Source: Paenibacillus sp. XY044
GTDB taxonomy: Bacteria > Bacillota > Bacilli > Paenibacillales > Paenibacillaceae
DNA length: 64,000 nucleotides
Assembly (NCBI RefSeq): GCF_002257645.1
Contig: NZ_NQMO01000005.1
Span: forward strand, 496,001 to 560,000
Direction: 5' to 3'
The notes under the pieces were generated by a model. The model did not search any database, was not told the DNA's origin, and saw nothing but the letters and a program-made list of their open reading frames with translations. The translations under genes were made by a program, and so were the position numbers. Below are positions 44,084 to 53,326 of the stretch, one piece after another. Position 1 is the stretch's first letter; every line of letters begins with the position of its first letter.

Positions 44084-47000
44084 TTAATGCTTAAGCAGGA
44101 CGGTTTTGATTTCATAAGGGGCAAAAGACAACTGCACTTTTCCCTCCTGGAGCTGCAGCGGATGAGCCGGCTCCTCGAGCGCATTGGACAGGTAAGCCTC
44201 TTTGATAGCACCCGGCCAGGTCAACTCAACCTGCTCGCGTCCGCCGGTCGATTCATAGAACCGCAGGATGACGCCGCTGCCGTCCTCCGCTGGTTTCACC
44301 GTGTCGAGCACGACGTGGCCGCCGGATAGCGAAATCAGCGATCCCGTAGACGGGCGTGAGCCTTGCGTACCGGATCCAGCTTGGCGAACAGGCATGTCCA
44401 CGTTCAGCTCCGTCGCCTGACGGACGGTATGCGACTCCCTCCAGCCGCCTTGATGCGGCAGCAAAGAGTAGGTGAAATCATGCTCGCCAAGATCTGCCGT
44501 CACGTCCGGCCATTTCGGCGCACGAAGCAGGGATAGGCGGATCGTGCTGCCTTGAACGTCATAGCCGTATTTGCAGTCGTTCAACAGGCTGATGCCGTAT
44601 CCATGCTCCGACACGTCTACGAAGCGGTGTCCGCACACCTCGTACTGCGCCTGCTCCCAGCTCGTGTTACGATGGGTGGCACGCTCGAGGGAGCCGAACG
44701 GAATTTCGTAGGTCGCCTTATCGGTGACCACATCTACCGGGAAGCCCACTTTCAGAAGCTTGTGCGCCTCGTTCCAATGGACATGCGTTTTAAAATCGAT
44801 CCGCCGGTCATGGTGATAGAAGATCATGTCCTGCGTGATTTCGGACTGTCCGATCTTCCAGCGGAAGCGGAGCACGTCCTTGGTGCGTCCGGCCAGAATC
44901 AACTGCTTCTCGAGGAGCTCTGCCTCACCGGCCGGCTGCTGTTCGTAACGGGTGTCAATGTCCCAGGCATCCCACAGCGTCGGACGGTCGTGGAAGAAGT
45001 GGAAACGGTTCGCCCGTTCACCCGGCTTCACGACTTCGCGGCCGGCGGCTTTATCCAGCAGGCTGATGATTTCACCCCGCTCGTTAAACCGCACGAGGTA
45101 AGCGGAGGTTTCCCATGTATCACCCAACGCTTTTTCTCCGGCGGAAGCAGCATTCACGCCAGCCTCCGGTTTCACCCAAACGGTTTTGTAACCCAGTGCC
45201 GGAACGTCGGAAACCCGGACGGAGATTCCGCCATCGACGATATCCGTCTCCAGGCGCGCGCCATGCTCGTCGTAAGCTGCCAACAAGGCACCTTCGCCTT
45301 GATCGGCATTGATATGGACCACTGCGCTCCGACTCCATCCGAGGCTGTTGAAGACGACATAAGGAGTGCCGTCCGTGCTGGAAACGTTGATTTCGGGCGC
45401 CAGTGCACGCAGCGCCTCGTCCAGTGCCTGCTCCCCTTTGGCGAAAATATCGCCGTATTCCTTGTCCGACGTTTCATACGTTTCGGTAATCGCCGATCCC
45501 GGAATAATGTCATGGAACTGGTTCAGCAGAATCAGCTTCCAACCGTCATGCAGCTGCCGGGTCACCTCTGTACGCTTTGCCGCATCCATTTGCGGCCCAG
45601 CCAGCGTGTTCCACAGCTCGGCTTCCCGGTACAGCACCTCTGCCTTACGGTTGCTGCGTTTGTTGCGAGCATGCGTCGTATACGTGCCGCGATGCAGTTC
45701 CAGGTAGAGATCGCCGCGCCACGTCGGAAGTACCGGCCCCGCTTGCTCAATGCTTTCGAAGAACTTGGCCGCCGTACTGTAGCGGTTCGCCGGCTGTCCA
45801 ACCATCAGATCGGACCGGTCGATATACTCCAGCATCTCGCGGGTGACGCCACCGCCGCCATCCCCGTGTCCGTACAGGAGCATCTGCTCGGGATGCAGTG
45901 CCTTTTCCCGATAGGACTGCCAGTGGTCGTGAACATCCTTCGGCAGCGTGTTCTCGTTCACACCGTGGTTCAGATAAGACAAAATCGGTGTTCCATCGAT
46001 GCCCACCCAATGGAACAAATCATATGGAAACAGGTTGGTATCGTTCCAACCGAGTTTGGTCGTCATGAAATAATCTACTTTGCCGTGTTTCAAAATTTGC
46101 GGCAGCGACGCGCAGTAGCCGAACGTGTCCGGCAGCCATTCGATATTCGACGTCTGGCCGAATTCCTCCTGATAGAACCGCTGGCCGTACAGAATCTGCC
46201 GGATCAGCGATTCACCGCTCGGCAGATTCAGGTCGGGCTCGACCCACATGCCGCCGACCAGCTCCCAGCGTCCTTCCGCGATCCGCGCCTTGACCCGTTC
46301 GAACAGCTCAGGATCGTTTTCCTTCAGAAACGCAAAAAGCTGCGGCTGGCTTTGCGCATAACGATACTGCGGATATTCCTCCATCAGCCGGTCGACCGTC
46401 GAGAATGTGCGGCTCGCCTTGCGCACCGTTTCGCGAACAGGCCACAGCCAGGCGATATCGATGTGCGACTGGCCGACCATATGCTCCAGCCCCTCGGCAT
46501 TGCCGCCTACTTCGCGGACACCCTCTCTTAACGCTTCCTCAATATTAGCAACGGTCTTTCCATCACGGATGGCCGCCGAATCCAAGCTTACGAACCGGTC
46601 CATCGCTTGGTACAGCACTTCCATCAGGCGCACCCGGCGGAAATCCTCCTGGGGCAGCAGCACCAGCGAGTCGCGCACGACGGTGACTGTATACATCAGG
46701 CTCAGCACCGCATGGTTCGGCCTCACGAGCTGACTCGTGACGGACGTGATCGGCGGGTTGATGACCGCCTGCTGGTTCAAAGGATCGACCGGTTCCGGAA
46801 CCGGGTCGAACAGTTCAATTTCGAGTTCCGGTGTTTCCCCGATCACTGCGGGATCGAGCGTCACGTACGTATGGTTGCGGTCGAGGCCCTGAAAGGAAAC
46901 CCCGTTAACGCGAAGCAGGCCTTCTCCGCCCGATGCGAAGACGAGACCAACCGGCTCGGATGGCCAGCCTTCCGGCAGCTCAAGCCGTGTCCGGAAGAAA

Positions 47001-47182
47001 TATGTCGTTCCTTGTTTGCTTGGAAAAGAGGCCAGCCCCTTCCCTTCCGGGTAAGGAGCCGTATTCTCATATTCGCCAGGCAGTTTGTAATAAGAGCGGG
47101 TGATATCCCAGCTGCGGAGCTCTGTCTGCTCCAGCCAGCGGTTGTCTGACAATTCACGGATAAAGCGTCTGATCCGTTCCAT
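44084..47182 (-). CDS. GH38 alpha-mannosidase (large, cytosolic type)
   Basis: A 1032-residue family 38 enzyme. An N-terminal beta domain (about 1-225) precedes the catalytic domain with GQSHIDIAWLWP (H240, D242) and the nucleophile D352 in EWLPDTFGY, followed by the helical middle and beta C-terminal domains. Its architecture matches the class II Ams1-like cytosolic mannosidases and differs from the GH38 gene at 36114. The ATG directly follows the GH3 stop. The 110-base gap before GH125 has no obvious promoter. Confidence 0.92.
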   Translation of the reverse strand: MERIRRFIRELSDNRWLEQTELRSWDITRSYYKLPGEYENTAPYPEGKGLASFPSKQGTTYFFRTRLELPEGWPSEPVGLVFASGGEGLLRVNGVSFQGLDRNHTYVTLDPAVIGETPELEIELFDPVPEPVDPLNQQAVINPPITSVTSQLVRPNHAVLSLMYTVTVVRDSLVLLPQEDFRRVRLMEVLYQAMDRFVSLDSAAIRDGKTVANIEEALREGVREVGGNAEGLEHMVGQSHIDIAWLWPVRETVRKASRTFSTVDRLMEEYPQYRYAQSQPQLFAFLKENDPELFERVKARIAEGRWELVGGMWVEPDLNLPSGESLIRQILYGQRFYQEEFGQTSNIEWLPDTFGYCASLPQILKHGKVDYFMTTKLGWNDTNLFPYDLFHWVGIDGTPILSYLNHGVNENTLPKDVHDHWQSYREKALHPEQMLLYGHGDGGGGVTREMLEYIDRSDLMVGQPANRYSTAAKFFESIEQAGPVLPTWRGDLYLELHRGTYTTHARNKRSNRKAEVLYREAELWNTLAGPQMDAAKRTEVTRQLHDGWKLILLNQFHDIIPGSAITETYETSDKEYGDIFAKGEQALDEALRALAPEINVSSTDGTPYVVFNSLGWSRSAVVHINADQGEGALLAAYDEHGARLETDIVDGGISVRVSDVPALGYKTVWVKPEAGVNAASAGEKALGDTWETSAYLVRFNERGEIISLLDKAAGREVVKPGERANRFHFFHDRPTLWDAWDIDTRYEQQPAGEAELLEKQLILAGRTKDVLRFRWKIGQSEITQDMIFYHHDRRIDFKTHVHWNEAHKLLKVGFPVDVVTDKATYEIPFGSLERATHRNTSWEQAQYEVCGHRFVDVSEHGYGISLLNDCKYGYDVQGSTIRLSLLRAPKWPDVTADLGEHDFTYSLLPHQGGWRESHTVRQATELNVDMPVRQAGSGTQGSRPSTGSLISLSGGHVVLDTVKPAEDGSGVILRFYESTGGREQVELTWPGAIKEAYLSNALEEPAHPLQLQEGKVQLSFAPYEIKTVLLKH

Positions 47183-49486
47183 TTATTTACCCTCCCGCAC
47201 GGCCAACTCCGTGCTCTTCGTGTCGTTTACATGTCTGCCGACATGGATCCGGAACAGCCCCGGTTCCACGACGGGCTTCAGGTCCCTGCCCACGTACTGC
47301 AGCTGTTCCCTGCCGATCTTAAATTCCACGGTCCGGGATTCACCCGGTTCAAGTTCCACTTTCGTAAACCCTTTGAGCTCCATCATCGGACGGCTTGCGG
47401 CACTGACGGCATCGGAAATGTACAGCTGCACCACTTCCGCCCCGGCACGGCTGCCGGTGTTCGTCACGTTCACGGACACGGTCGCCGTTTCATCTTCCGT
47501 TATGGAATTCGTGCTGACGCGGAGCTGATCGTAGCCAAAGGTTGTGTAGCTGAGGCCGTAACCGAACGGATACCGCGGCTTCGAATCCTCTTCCATATAC
47601 CGCTTGCCCCGCGAGCGTTTGCCGTTGTAATACACCGGCAGCTGGCCGACATGCTTCGGAATCGACACGGTGAGCCGTCCGGACGGATTGACGTCGCCGA
47701 ACATAATGTCCGCCACCGCGTGTCCGCCCTCTTGCCCAGGATACCACGCTTCCAGGATCGCGTCAGCATGCTCGTCCACCCACGGCTCGGCAATCGGACG
47801 GCCGTTGATGTACACCACGACGAGCCGCTTGCCAAGTTTATGGATCTCCTGCATCAATTCCAGCTGCACGCCCGCCAATCCCAGCGTCATGCGGTCGATG
47901 CCTTCGCCGCACTCCATGTCGTTCCAGGAGTTGTCCGACACCTTCGAGGCGCCGGTCTTCAGGTCGATTGTGCCTTCGCCGAAATCGCGTGCACTCGATC
48001 CTCCCATAACCATCACTACGGTGTCTGCCTGAGACGCGCAGGACAGCGCCGTGTCAAACCCTTCCCGGGAATCACCTTTAATCCGGCAGCCCGGTGCATA
48101 CAGCAACCGGCTGGATTCAGCGCCGAGCTTCGCCCGAATGCCCTTCAGCACGGTCGCCACCTTGTCCGCCGGCTGCGGCGACGTATAATCGCCCAGCTGA
48201 TTATAACCGTGATCAGCGTTTGGCCCGATCACCGCAATGGTGCCCGCCTGCTTGTCCAGCGGCAGCGCATTATTCGCGTTCTTCAAGAGAATGATACCTT
48301 CCTCAGCCAGCTTGCGGGCCAGCTCCACATGTTCCGTTCGGCCAATCACCTGCTCCGCCCGGTCCGGATCAACATACGGCCGGTCAAACAAGCCCAGCTT
48401 GAACTTGAGTACGAGCACCCGCAGCACCGCCCGGTCCAGGACGCCTATGCCAAGCTTGCCTTGGCTGACTGCATCCAGCAAATACTTGCCAAACATTTCG
48501 CCGGACATCTCCATGTCGATGCCCGCTTTAATGGCCTGAACGGCGGCATCCATGCCGTCTTCCGCCACATCATGACCCGCGGCCAGCATGTCGATGGCCC
48601 CGCAGTCGGTGATGACCATGCCGTCAAATCCCCACTGCTTGCGGAGGACGTCCTCCAGCAGTTCCGTATTCACCGTGCACGGTACCCCGTCAATTTCATT
48701 ATACGCCGGCATGATGGATGCGGCACCGGCTTCCACCGCTCTTTTGAACGGATACAGGTCCACTTCAAGCAGCTCGCGCCAGCCCATATGCACAGGGCCG
48801 GCGTTGCGTCCACCCTCGGAGCTGCCGTATCCGACAAAATGCTTCAGCGTCGCGGCAACGCTAGCGTCGCTGTCCAGAGCATCGCCCTGAAGCCCCTGGA
48901 CCGATGCGGCGGCAAATTCGCCGATCAGGTAAGGGTCTTCGGCGAAGCACTCCTCCGTGCGCCCCCAGCGGGGATCGCGCACTACGTCCAGTACCGGCGA
49001 GTACGTAACCGCCCCGCCCTGCGCCCGCGTCTCCGCGGCCACGGCACGGCACATCTCGCGGTATAAATCGACGTTCCAGGTGCTTCCGAGCAGCAGCGGC
49101 ACCGGATACACCGTGCCGTCGATCGCCATATGCCCGTGCGAGCACTCTTCCCCGATCAGGATCGGAATGCCGAGCCGGGAGTTTTCGATGGCATAACGCT
49201 GAATTTCGTTAACGGCCTCTGCCCCCTGCTTGGCGGACAGCCCGTTCTCCAGCGTAACGCCGGTCCAGGGGTCGGCGCGCAGCACCCCGTACAGGGAACC
49301 GACGCCTCCGTTTTGGACCTGCTGCTTAAAGGATTCCTTTAAAACAATCTTTCCATCTCTATGTTCATAGGTTTGCCAGCCGAACGGTTGCACGAGCTGG
49401 CCGACCTTTTCTTCCAAAGTCATCAGACCTAGCAAATGCCGGGCCCTCTCCACAGTTGGTTTCGTCTTGTCTTTGTAAATCAACAT
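47183..49486 (-). CDS. GH3 beta-glycosidase (beta-glucosidase/xylosidase-like)
   Basis: A 767-residue family 3 hydrolase. The (beta/alpha)8 domain has KHFVGYG and the nucleophile D294 in GMVITDCGA, followed by the alpha/beta sandwich and a C-terminal fibronectin-III-like domain (about 650-730). No signal peptide. Substrate is uncertain: beta-glucoside, xyloside or N-acetylglucosaminide. In a mannoside locus it could cleave beta-linked residues exposed by the alpha-mannosidases. AGGAGAG precedes the ATG. Confidence 0.9.
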   Translation of the reverse strand: MLIYKDKTKPTVERARHLLGLMTLEEKVGQLVQPFGWQTYEHRDGKIVLKESFKQQVQNGGVGSLYGVLRADPWTGVTLENGLSAKQGAEAVNEIQRYAIENSRLGIPILIGEECSHGHMAIDGTVYPVPLLLGSTWNVDLYREMCRAVAAETRAQGGAVTYSPVLDVVRDPRWGRTEECFAEDPYLIGEFAAASVQGLQGDALDSDASVAATLKHFVGYGSSEGGRNAGPVHMGWRELLEVDLYPFKRAVEAGAASIMPAYNEIDGVPCTVNTELLEDVLRKQWGFDGMVITDCGAIDMLAAGHDVAEDGMDAAVQAIKAGIDMEMSGEMFGKYLLDAVSQGKLGIGVLDRAVLRVLVLKFKLGLFDRPYVDPDRAEQVIGRTEHVELARKLAEEGIILLKNANNALPLDKQAGTIAVIGPNADHGYNQLGDYTSPQPADKVATVLKGIRAKLGAESSRLLYAPGCRIKGDSREGFDTALSCASQADTVVMVMGGSSARDFGEGTIDLKTGASKVSDNSWNDMECGEGIDRMTLGLAGVQLELMQEIHKLGKRLVVVYINGRPIAEPWVDEHADAILEAWYPGQEGGHAVADIMFGDVNPSGRLTVSIPKHVGQLPVYYNGKRSRGKRYMEEDSKPRYPFGYGLSYTTFGYDQLRVSTNSITEDETATVSVNVTNTGSRAGAEVVQLYISDAVSAASRPMMELKGFTKVELEPGESRTVEFKIGREQLQYVGRDLKPVVEPGLFRIHVGRHVNDTKSTELAVREGK

Positions 49487-49525
49487 CTCGACTTCTCTCC
49501 TGTCTCCATATAATGATGTTGTTTA

Positions 49526-50446
49526 TTATTCTTTGACGGCACCCACGGTAAGTCCTTGTACAAAATAACGTTGGAAGAACGGATATGCAAAAATAATTGG
49601 CAGCGTAGCGAGCACGACCATTGCCATACGGGACGTATCCTGCGGAATGGACTGCAGTGCAGCCATGCTGAGCGAGCTGTTCGCCGAGTTTTGCTGGATG
49701 AACTGAATGCTGGATTCGATCCGCATCAGCATCGATTGCAGCGGCACCAGATTCGGATTGTCGATATAGAGCAAGGCATTGAACCAGTCGTTCCAATACC
49801 CGAGCGTACTGAATAGACCAATCGTGGCCAGACCCGGCAGCGACAACGGCAGCACGATACGGAGGAAAATGTAGAAATCGCCCGCGCCGTCGATCCGGCC
49901 CGATTCGATAATCGCCTCCGGTACGCTGGTGCTGTAGAACGTACGCAGAATCATGATATAAAAGGCGTTCATCGCGAGCGGCAAAATTAGCGCCCACAGT
50001 GTATCTTTCAATCCGAGCAATTGCGACACGACCATATACGTCGGAATCATCCCGCCGTTAAACAGCATCGTCAAAATTGCGAATATGGAGAAAAATTTGC
50101 GGTAGCGGAAGCTTTTCCGCGAAATGGCATATGCGTAAAGCGAGATCAGGATCAAGCTGACAAGCGTACCCACGACCGTAACGAGGATCGTCACGCCATA
50201 GGAACGGAGCAGCGTGTCACCGCTTTGAAATACGAATTTGTAAGCTTCGAAGCTCCATTTGGCCGGGATCAGACGGTAGCCGTCCGTTGCCAGCGTTTTT
50301 TCATCGGTTAACGAGATAATGACGACAAACAGGAATGGAAATACGCACAAGAAGGAAAAGATCGCCGCAATTGTATGAAGAACGGCGTTCGCGCCGCGCG
50401 AAACATGATGAAAATCCCGTTTTTTTCTTTGAATGACCTCCGCCAT
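49526..50446 (-). CDS. Carbohydrate ABC transporter permease (LplC/YtcP-like)
   Basis: A 306-residue permease with about six membrane segments and an EAA-type loop (IIESGRIDGAGDFYIFLRIVLPLSLPGLATI). The N-terminus (VSRGANAVLHTIAAIFSFLCVFPFL) is typical of the LplC/YtcP group that imports complex oligosaccharides. It follows the partner permease by 27 bases. No ATPase gene is present in the locus, so a shared MsmX-type ATPase elsewhere is inferred. Confidence 0.92.
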   Translation of the reverse strand: MAEVIQRKKRDFHHVSRGANAVLHTIAAIFSFLCVFPFLFVVIISLTDEKTLATDGYRLIPAKWSFEAYKFVFQSGDTLLRSYGVTILVTVVGTLVSLILISLYAYAISRKSFRYRKFFSIFAILTMLFNGGMIPTYMVVSQLLGLKDTLWALILPLAMNAFYIMILRTFYSTSVPEAIIESGRIDGAGDFYIFLRIVLPLSLPGLATIGLFSTLGYWNDWFNALLYIDNPNLVPLQSMLMRIESSIQFIQQNSANSSLSMAALQSIPQDTSRMAMVVLATLPIIFAYPFFQRYFVQGLTVGAVKE

Positions 50447-50473
50447 AACCTGACACTCCCTTCAAGAAATGAT

Positions 50474-51403
50474 TTAGAATAATGCACTGTCCTTGTCGAT
50501 TTTACGGACGACAAAGTTGGACACGATAACGAGAACAAAGCCGACGACCGATTGGTATAGGCCTGCAGCGGTACTCATACCAATTTCGCCCGTCGTTTTC
50601 AGACCGCGGTATACGTACGTATCGATAACGTTGGTGACGGAGTACAGCGTACCCGAATCTCTTGGGACTTGATAGAACAGTCCGAAGTCGGCGTAGAAAA
50701 TCCGGCCCACTGCGAGGAGTGTCATGATAATGATGATCGGCGAGAGCATCGGAATCGTAATGTTCTTGATTTGCTGCCATTTGCTGGCGCCGTCGATCAT
50801 GGCTGCTTCATACAGGGATTTGTCGATGCCCATGATGGAGGCGAGATACACGACGCTGTTATAGCCGACGGATTTCCAAAGGCTGACCAAGACGAGGATA
50901 TACGGCCAATACTTCGGATCAGAATACCACTGAACCGGCTCGGCGCCAAACCAGCCGAGGATCTGGTTGAACATCCCGCGGTCCATGCTCAGGAAGCTGA
51001 ATGCGAAGTATCCAACGATAACCCAGGACAGGAAGTACGGCAGGAACATCCCGGTTTGATACACCTTCGCCATCATTTTGCCGACTAGCTCGGAGAGCAG
51101 GACCGCCATGGCTACGGACAGGATGAGTCCGAGAATAATAAATGTCAGGTTGTACAACAACGTGTTTCGCGTAATCGTAAACGCGTCATTCGTGCTGAAC
51201 AGGAACTTGAAATTGTCCCATCCTACCCACTCACTCTTGCTGATACTGGCCCAGAAGCCTTCCCGGTTAAACCGGTACTGCTTAAACGCCACAATCGTAC
51301 CGACCAGCGGCAGGTACGAAAAGAAGAAAAACCAAATGGCACCGGGCAGTACCATGAACAGCATGACTTTGTTTTTAATGAGGCTTTTGAAAAATGCGGC
51401 CAT
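50474..51403 (-). CDS. Carbohydrate ABC transporter permease (LplB-like)
   Basis: A 309-residue permease with six membrane helices and the EAA loop YEAAMIDGASKWQQIKNITIPML. Its N-terminus (VMLFMVLPGAIWFFFFSYLPLVGTIVAFKQY) is characteristic of the LplB group. It lies after the binding-protein gene, separated by an intercistronic hairpin, and forms a heterodimeric pore with the permease at 49526. Confidence 0.92.
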   Translation of the reverse strand: MAAFFKSLIKNKVMLFMVLPGAIWFFFFSYLPLVGTIVAFKQYRFNREGFWASISKSEWVGWDNFKFLFSTNDAFTITRNTLLYNLTFIILGLILSVAMAVLLSELVGKMMAKVYQTGMFLPYFLSWVIVGYFAFSFLSMDRGMFNQILGWFGAEPVQWYSDPKYWPYILVLVSLWKSVGYNSVVYLASIMGIDKSLYEAAMIDGASKWQQIKNITIPMLSPIIIIMTLLAVGRIFYADFGLFYQVPRDSGTLYSVTNVIDTYVYRGLKTTGEIGMSTAAGLYQSVVGFVLVIVSNFVVRKIDKDSALF

Positions 51404-51440
51404 TCTGTTTCCCTCCTACATATAGATTGGTCATACAGTG

Positions 51441-51476
51441 AAAAAGGACCGGGCGCTAAACCACCCGCCCGATCCT
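51441..51476 (-). promoter_or_regulatory. Intercistronic terminator-like hairpin
   Basis: Eleven-base stem (AGGATCGGGCG/CGCCCGGTCCT, one G-U pair) followed by five T on the minus strand, between the binding-protein stop and the first permease. It likely acts as a partial terminator that keeps binding-protein mRNA in excess. Confidence 0.72.
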
Positions 51477-51495
51477 TTCCGAATTGTTTTCTTTA

Positions 51496-52986
51496 TTACT
51501 TGTTGTTTGCAGCTTTCCAGGCATCGAGCTGTGTTTGAGCTTCAGCAATGATTTTGTCGAGTCCAGCTTGCTTGAATGCTGCAATCGCTTTTGGCAGGTA
51601 CGTGTTCGGATCAACGGTACCGGTCATCAGGGATGCCCAGAACTGTTCTTTCACGTTCTGTACGGCTGCCATTTCGGTTGCTACTTTCGTGCTGTCAAAG
51701 TTGAAGCTCAGGATTGGAGAATTTTTACCTTCGGCGTTAAATTTCTTGAATTGATCCCACTTGTCGTCCGGGTCGTTCGGATTCAAGTAGAGCAGCATGT
51801 TGTTGCCGAGAGAGTACGACGGCATGTCGTAGTTTTTGCCTTCTGGAAGGTTCTCAATGTGCTTGTCGTCAACCTTCTTGTAATGAGTGCCTTCGATACC
51901 GGAGTCAACCATGTTGCGCAGTACCGGATCCGTGTTGAGCAGGTTCAGGAATTCCATTGATTTCTCCGGATGCTCGGAGTTCGCGGAAATCGCCATGATC
52001 GAACCTTGAACCGATGTGTTCGTGATGATTGCATCACTTGCAGGCGTCGATTTAACCGGGTAGCCGTAGCTTGAAGACCAAGCGTTGTCAGCCAGCGGCT
52101 GGGTTTGCGCACGATCCATGAACCAGTTGCCGGAAGTCATCAAATCGTTGGTGGAACCCGTCGTTGCTGCTTCTGGAGCCACATAACCGGCTTGATAATA
52201 TTTGTGCATCGTTGTCAGCGCTTGTTTCATTTCAGGCGTTTCGAGGATGTCGACGATTTTGTAATCGGTCGTATCCAGCTTCACCGCCATTGGCAGGTTC
52301 TGAATGACATAGTCATAAGGAACATAAGGAACGTAGTTTTTGTCCATCGCGAACGCCGTTACGTTCGGCTCTTTTTCCTTAATCGTTTTCAGCAGCGGCT
52401 CAATGCTTTCCAGGGAACGTACATTGGAGGTATCCAGCTTGTACTTGTCCACCAGGTTTTGGTTGAAGCGCCATACTTCTTGTTGAGGAAGTTCTTTGTT
52501 AGCCGGAATGCCGTAGTTGTGTCCATCGACTTTGGAGCCTTCCAGGAACGCAGGATCGATGGTGTCCTTGATGCCTTTTCCGTATTTATCAAGCAGATCG
52601 TCGAGTTCCATGAACGCGCCTTTTCTTGCGTTCTGTACGTAATCAAATCCGCCTGCGGATGTGAACAAAATGTCCATTGGTTCGCCGGAAGCCACGTTTA
52701 CCTGCATTTTTTGCGTGTAGTCGCCCCAGTCGATCATTTTCATGGTGACGGTTGCATTAATCTTTTCCTTCGTATACTTGCTGACCTCGGCCATAACCTT
52801 GTCAACGTCTTTTTGCGGTGTGCCAATCGTGTACCAGATCAGGTTAACCGGCTTCTCGGAGCTCCCAGAAGATCCGGAACCACTGCTTTCCGCGTCTTTG
52901 TTGCCCCCTCCGCACGCGCTGAGAACTAGCGCGAAGGCCGTCAACATGGCCAGTGCGAACGAGAAGCTTTTCTTACCCTTGCTCAT
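51496..52986 (-). CDS. Extracellular oligosaccharide-binding lipoprotein
   Basis: A 496-residue solute-binding protein. The signal peptide ends in a lipobox with C25 (VLSACGGG) and is followed by a Ser/Gly-rich linker and a family 1 (LplA-like) binding fold. It captures the oligosaccharide for the two permeases downstream. It is the first gene of the transporter and glycosidase operon and the probable target of the adjacent response regulator. Confidence 0.92.
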   Translation of the reverse strand: MSKGKKSFSFALAMLTAFALVLSACGGGNKDAESSGSGSSGSSEKPVNLIWYTIGTPQKDVDKVMAEVSKYTKEKINATVTMKMIDWGDYTQKMQVNVASGEPMDILFTSAGGFDYVQNARKGAFMELDDLLDKYGKGIKDTIDPAFLEGSKVDGHNYGIPANKELPQQEVWRFNQNLVDKYKLDTSNVRSLESIEPLLKTIKEKEPNVTAFAMDKNYVPYVPYDYVIQNLPMAVKLDTTDYKIVDILETPEMKQALTTMHKYYQAGYVAPEAATTGSTNDLMTSGNWFMDRAQTQPLADNAWSSSYGYPVKSTPASDAIITNTSVQGSIMAISANSEHPEKSMEFLNLLNTDPVLRNMVDSGIEGTHYKKVDDKHIENLPEGKNYDMPSYSLGNNMLLYLNPNDPDDKWDQFKKFNAEGKNSPILSFNFDSTKVATEMAAVQNVKEQFWASLMTGTVDPNTYLPKAIAAFKQAGLDKIIAEAQTQLDAWKAANNK

Positions 52987-53259
52987 GTGTGTTCCTCCCT
53001 TTTTGTGTTGCAGTCAATGATGTCTGCCCACCAAGCGGCCTAGCCGGCTTTTTCTTTTATTGTTTCCGGCTCGGTTTGTTTAACTAAGATAACCTTAACG
53101 GATGTAAGCCGTTACAAAAAGAAGATAAACTAAATAAAACCGTGTACAAATTAAAGAAAAGGTTTTCTTTTTGTCTAATTTTGTCATTTTTTCGATGAAA
53201 CGCTTACTTTTATTGTTTTTCTTTCATTTTCATTTGAGTTTATGTGCATCAAACGTCAC
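52987..53259. other. Promoter region of the mannoside transport operon
   Basis: An AT-rich stretch with the RBS of the binding-protein gene (AAAGGGAGG). TGAAACGCTTAC near 53202-53213 resembles a CcpA cre site but is one base shorter than the 14-base consensus, so carbon-catabolite control is only suggested. No gene. Confidence 0.4.
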
Positions 53260-53314
53260 AAAAAAACCCTAAATCGGATGAGATGTAGGTGTTAAGTCTC
53301 ATCTGATTTAGGGT
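53260..53314 (-). terminator. Terminator of the two-component operon
   Basis: An 18-base stem (ACCCTAAATCAGATGAGA-type arms, one mismatch) with a 13-base loop, followed by a T-run on the minus strand, 13 bases past the response-regulator stop. Confidence 0.9.
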
Positions 53315-53326
53315 ATCCAAAGCCGG

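Noticed and set aside
44552..46531. Plus-strand frame of about 659 codons opposite the GH38 gene
   Set aside because: High-GC codon bias on the real GH38 strand keeps the opposite frame open; the translation has no family motif.
47231..49066. Plus-strand frame of about 611 codons opposite the GH3 gene
   Set aside because: Shadow of the GH3 coding sequence; low complexity, His/Arg-rich translation.
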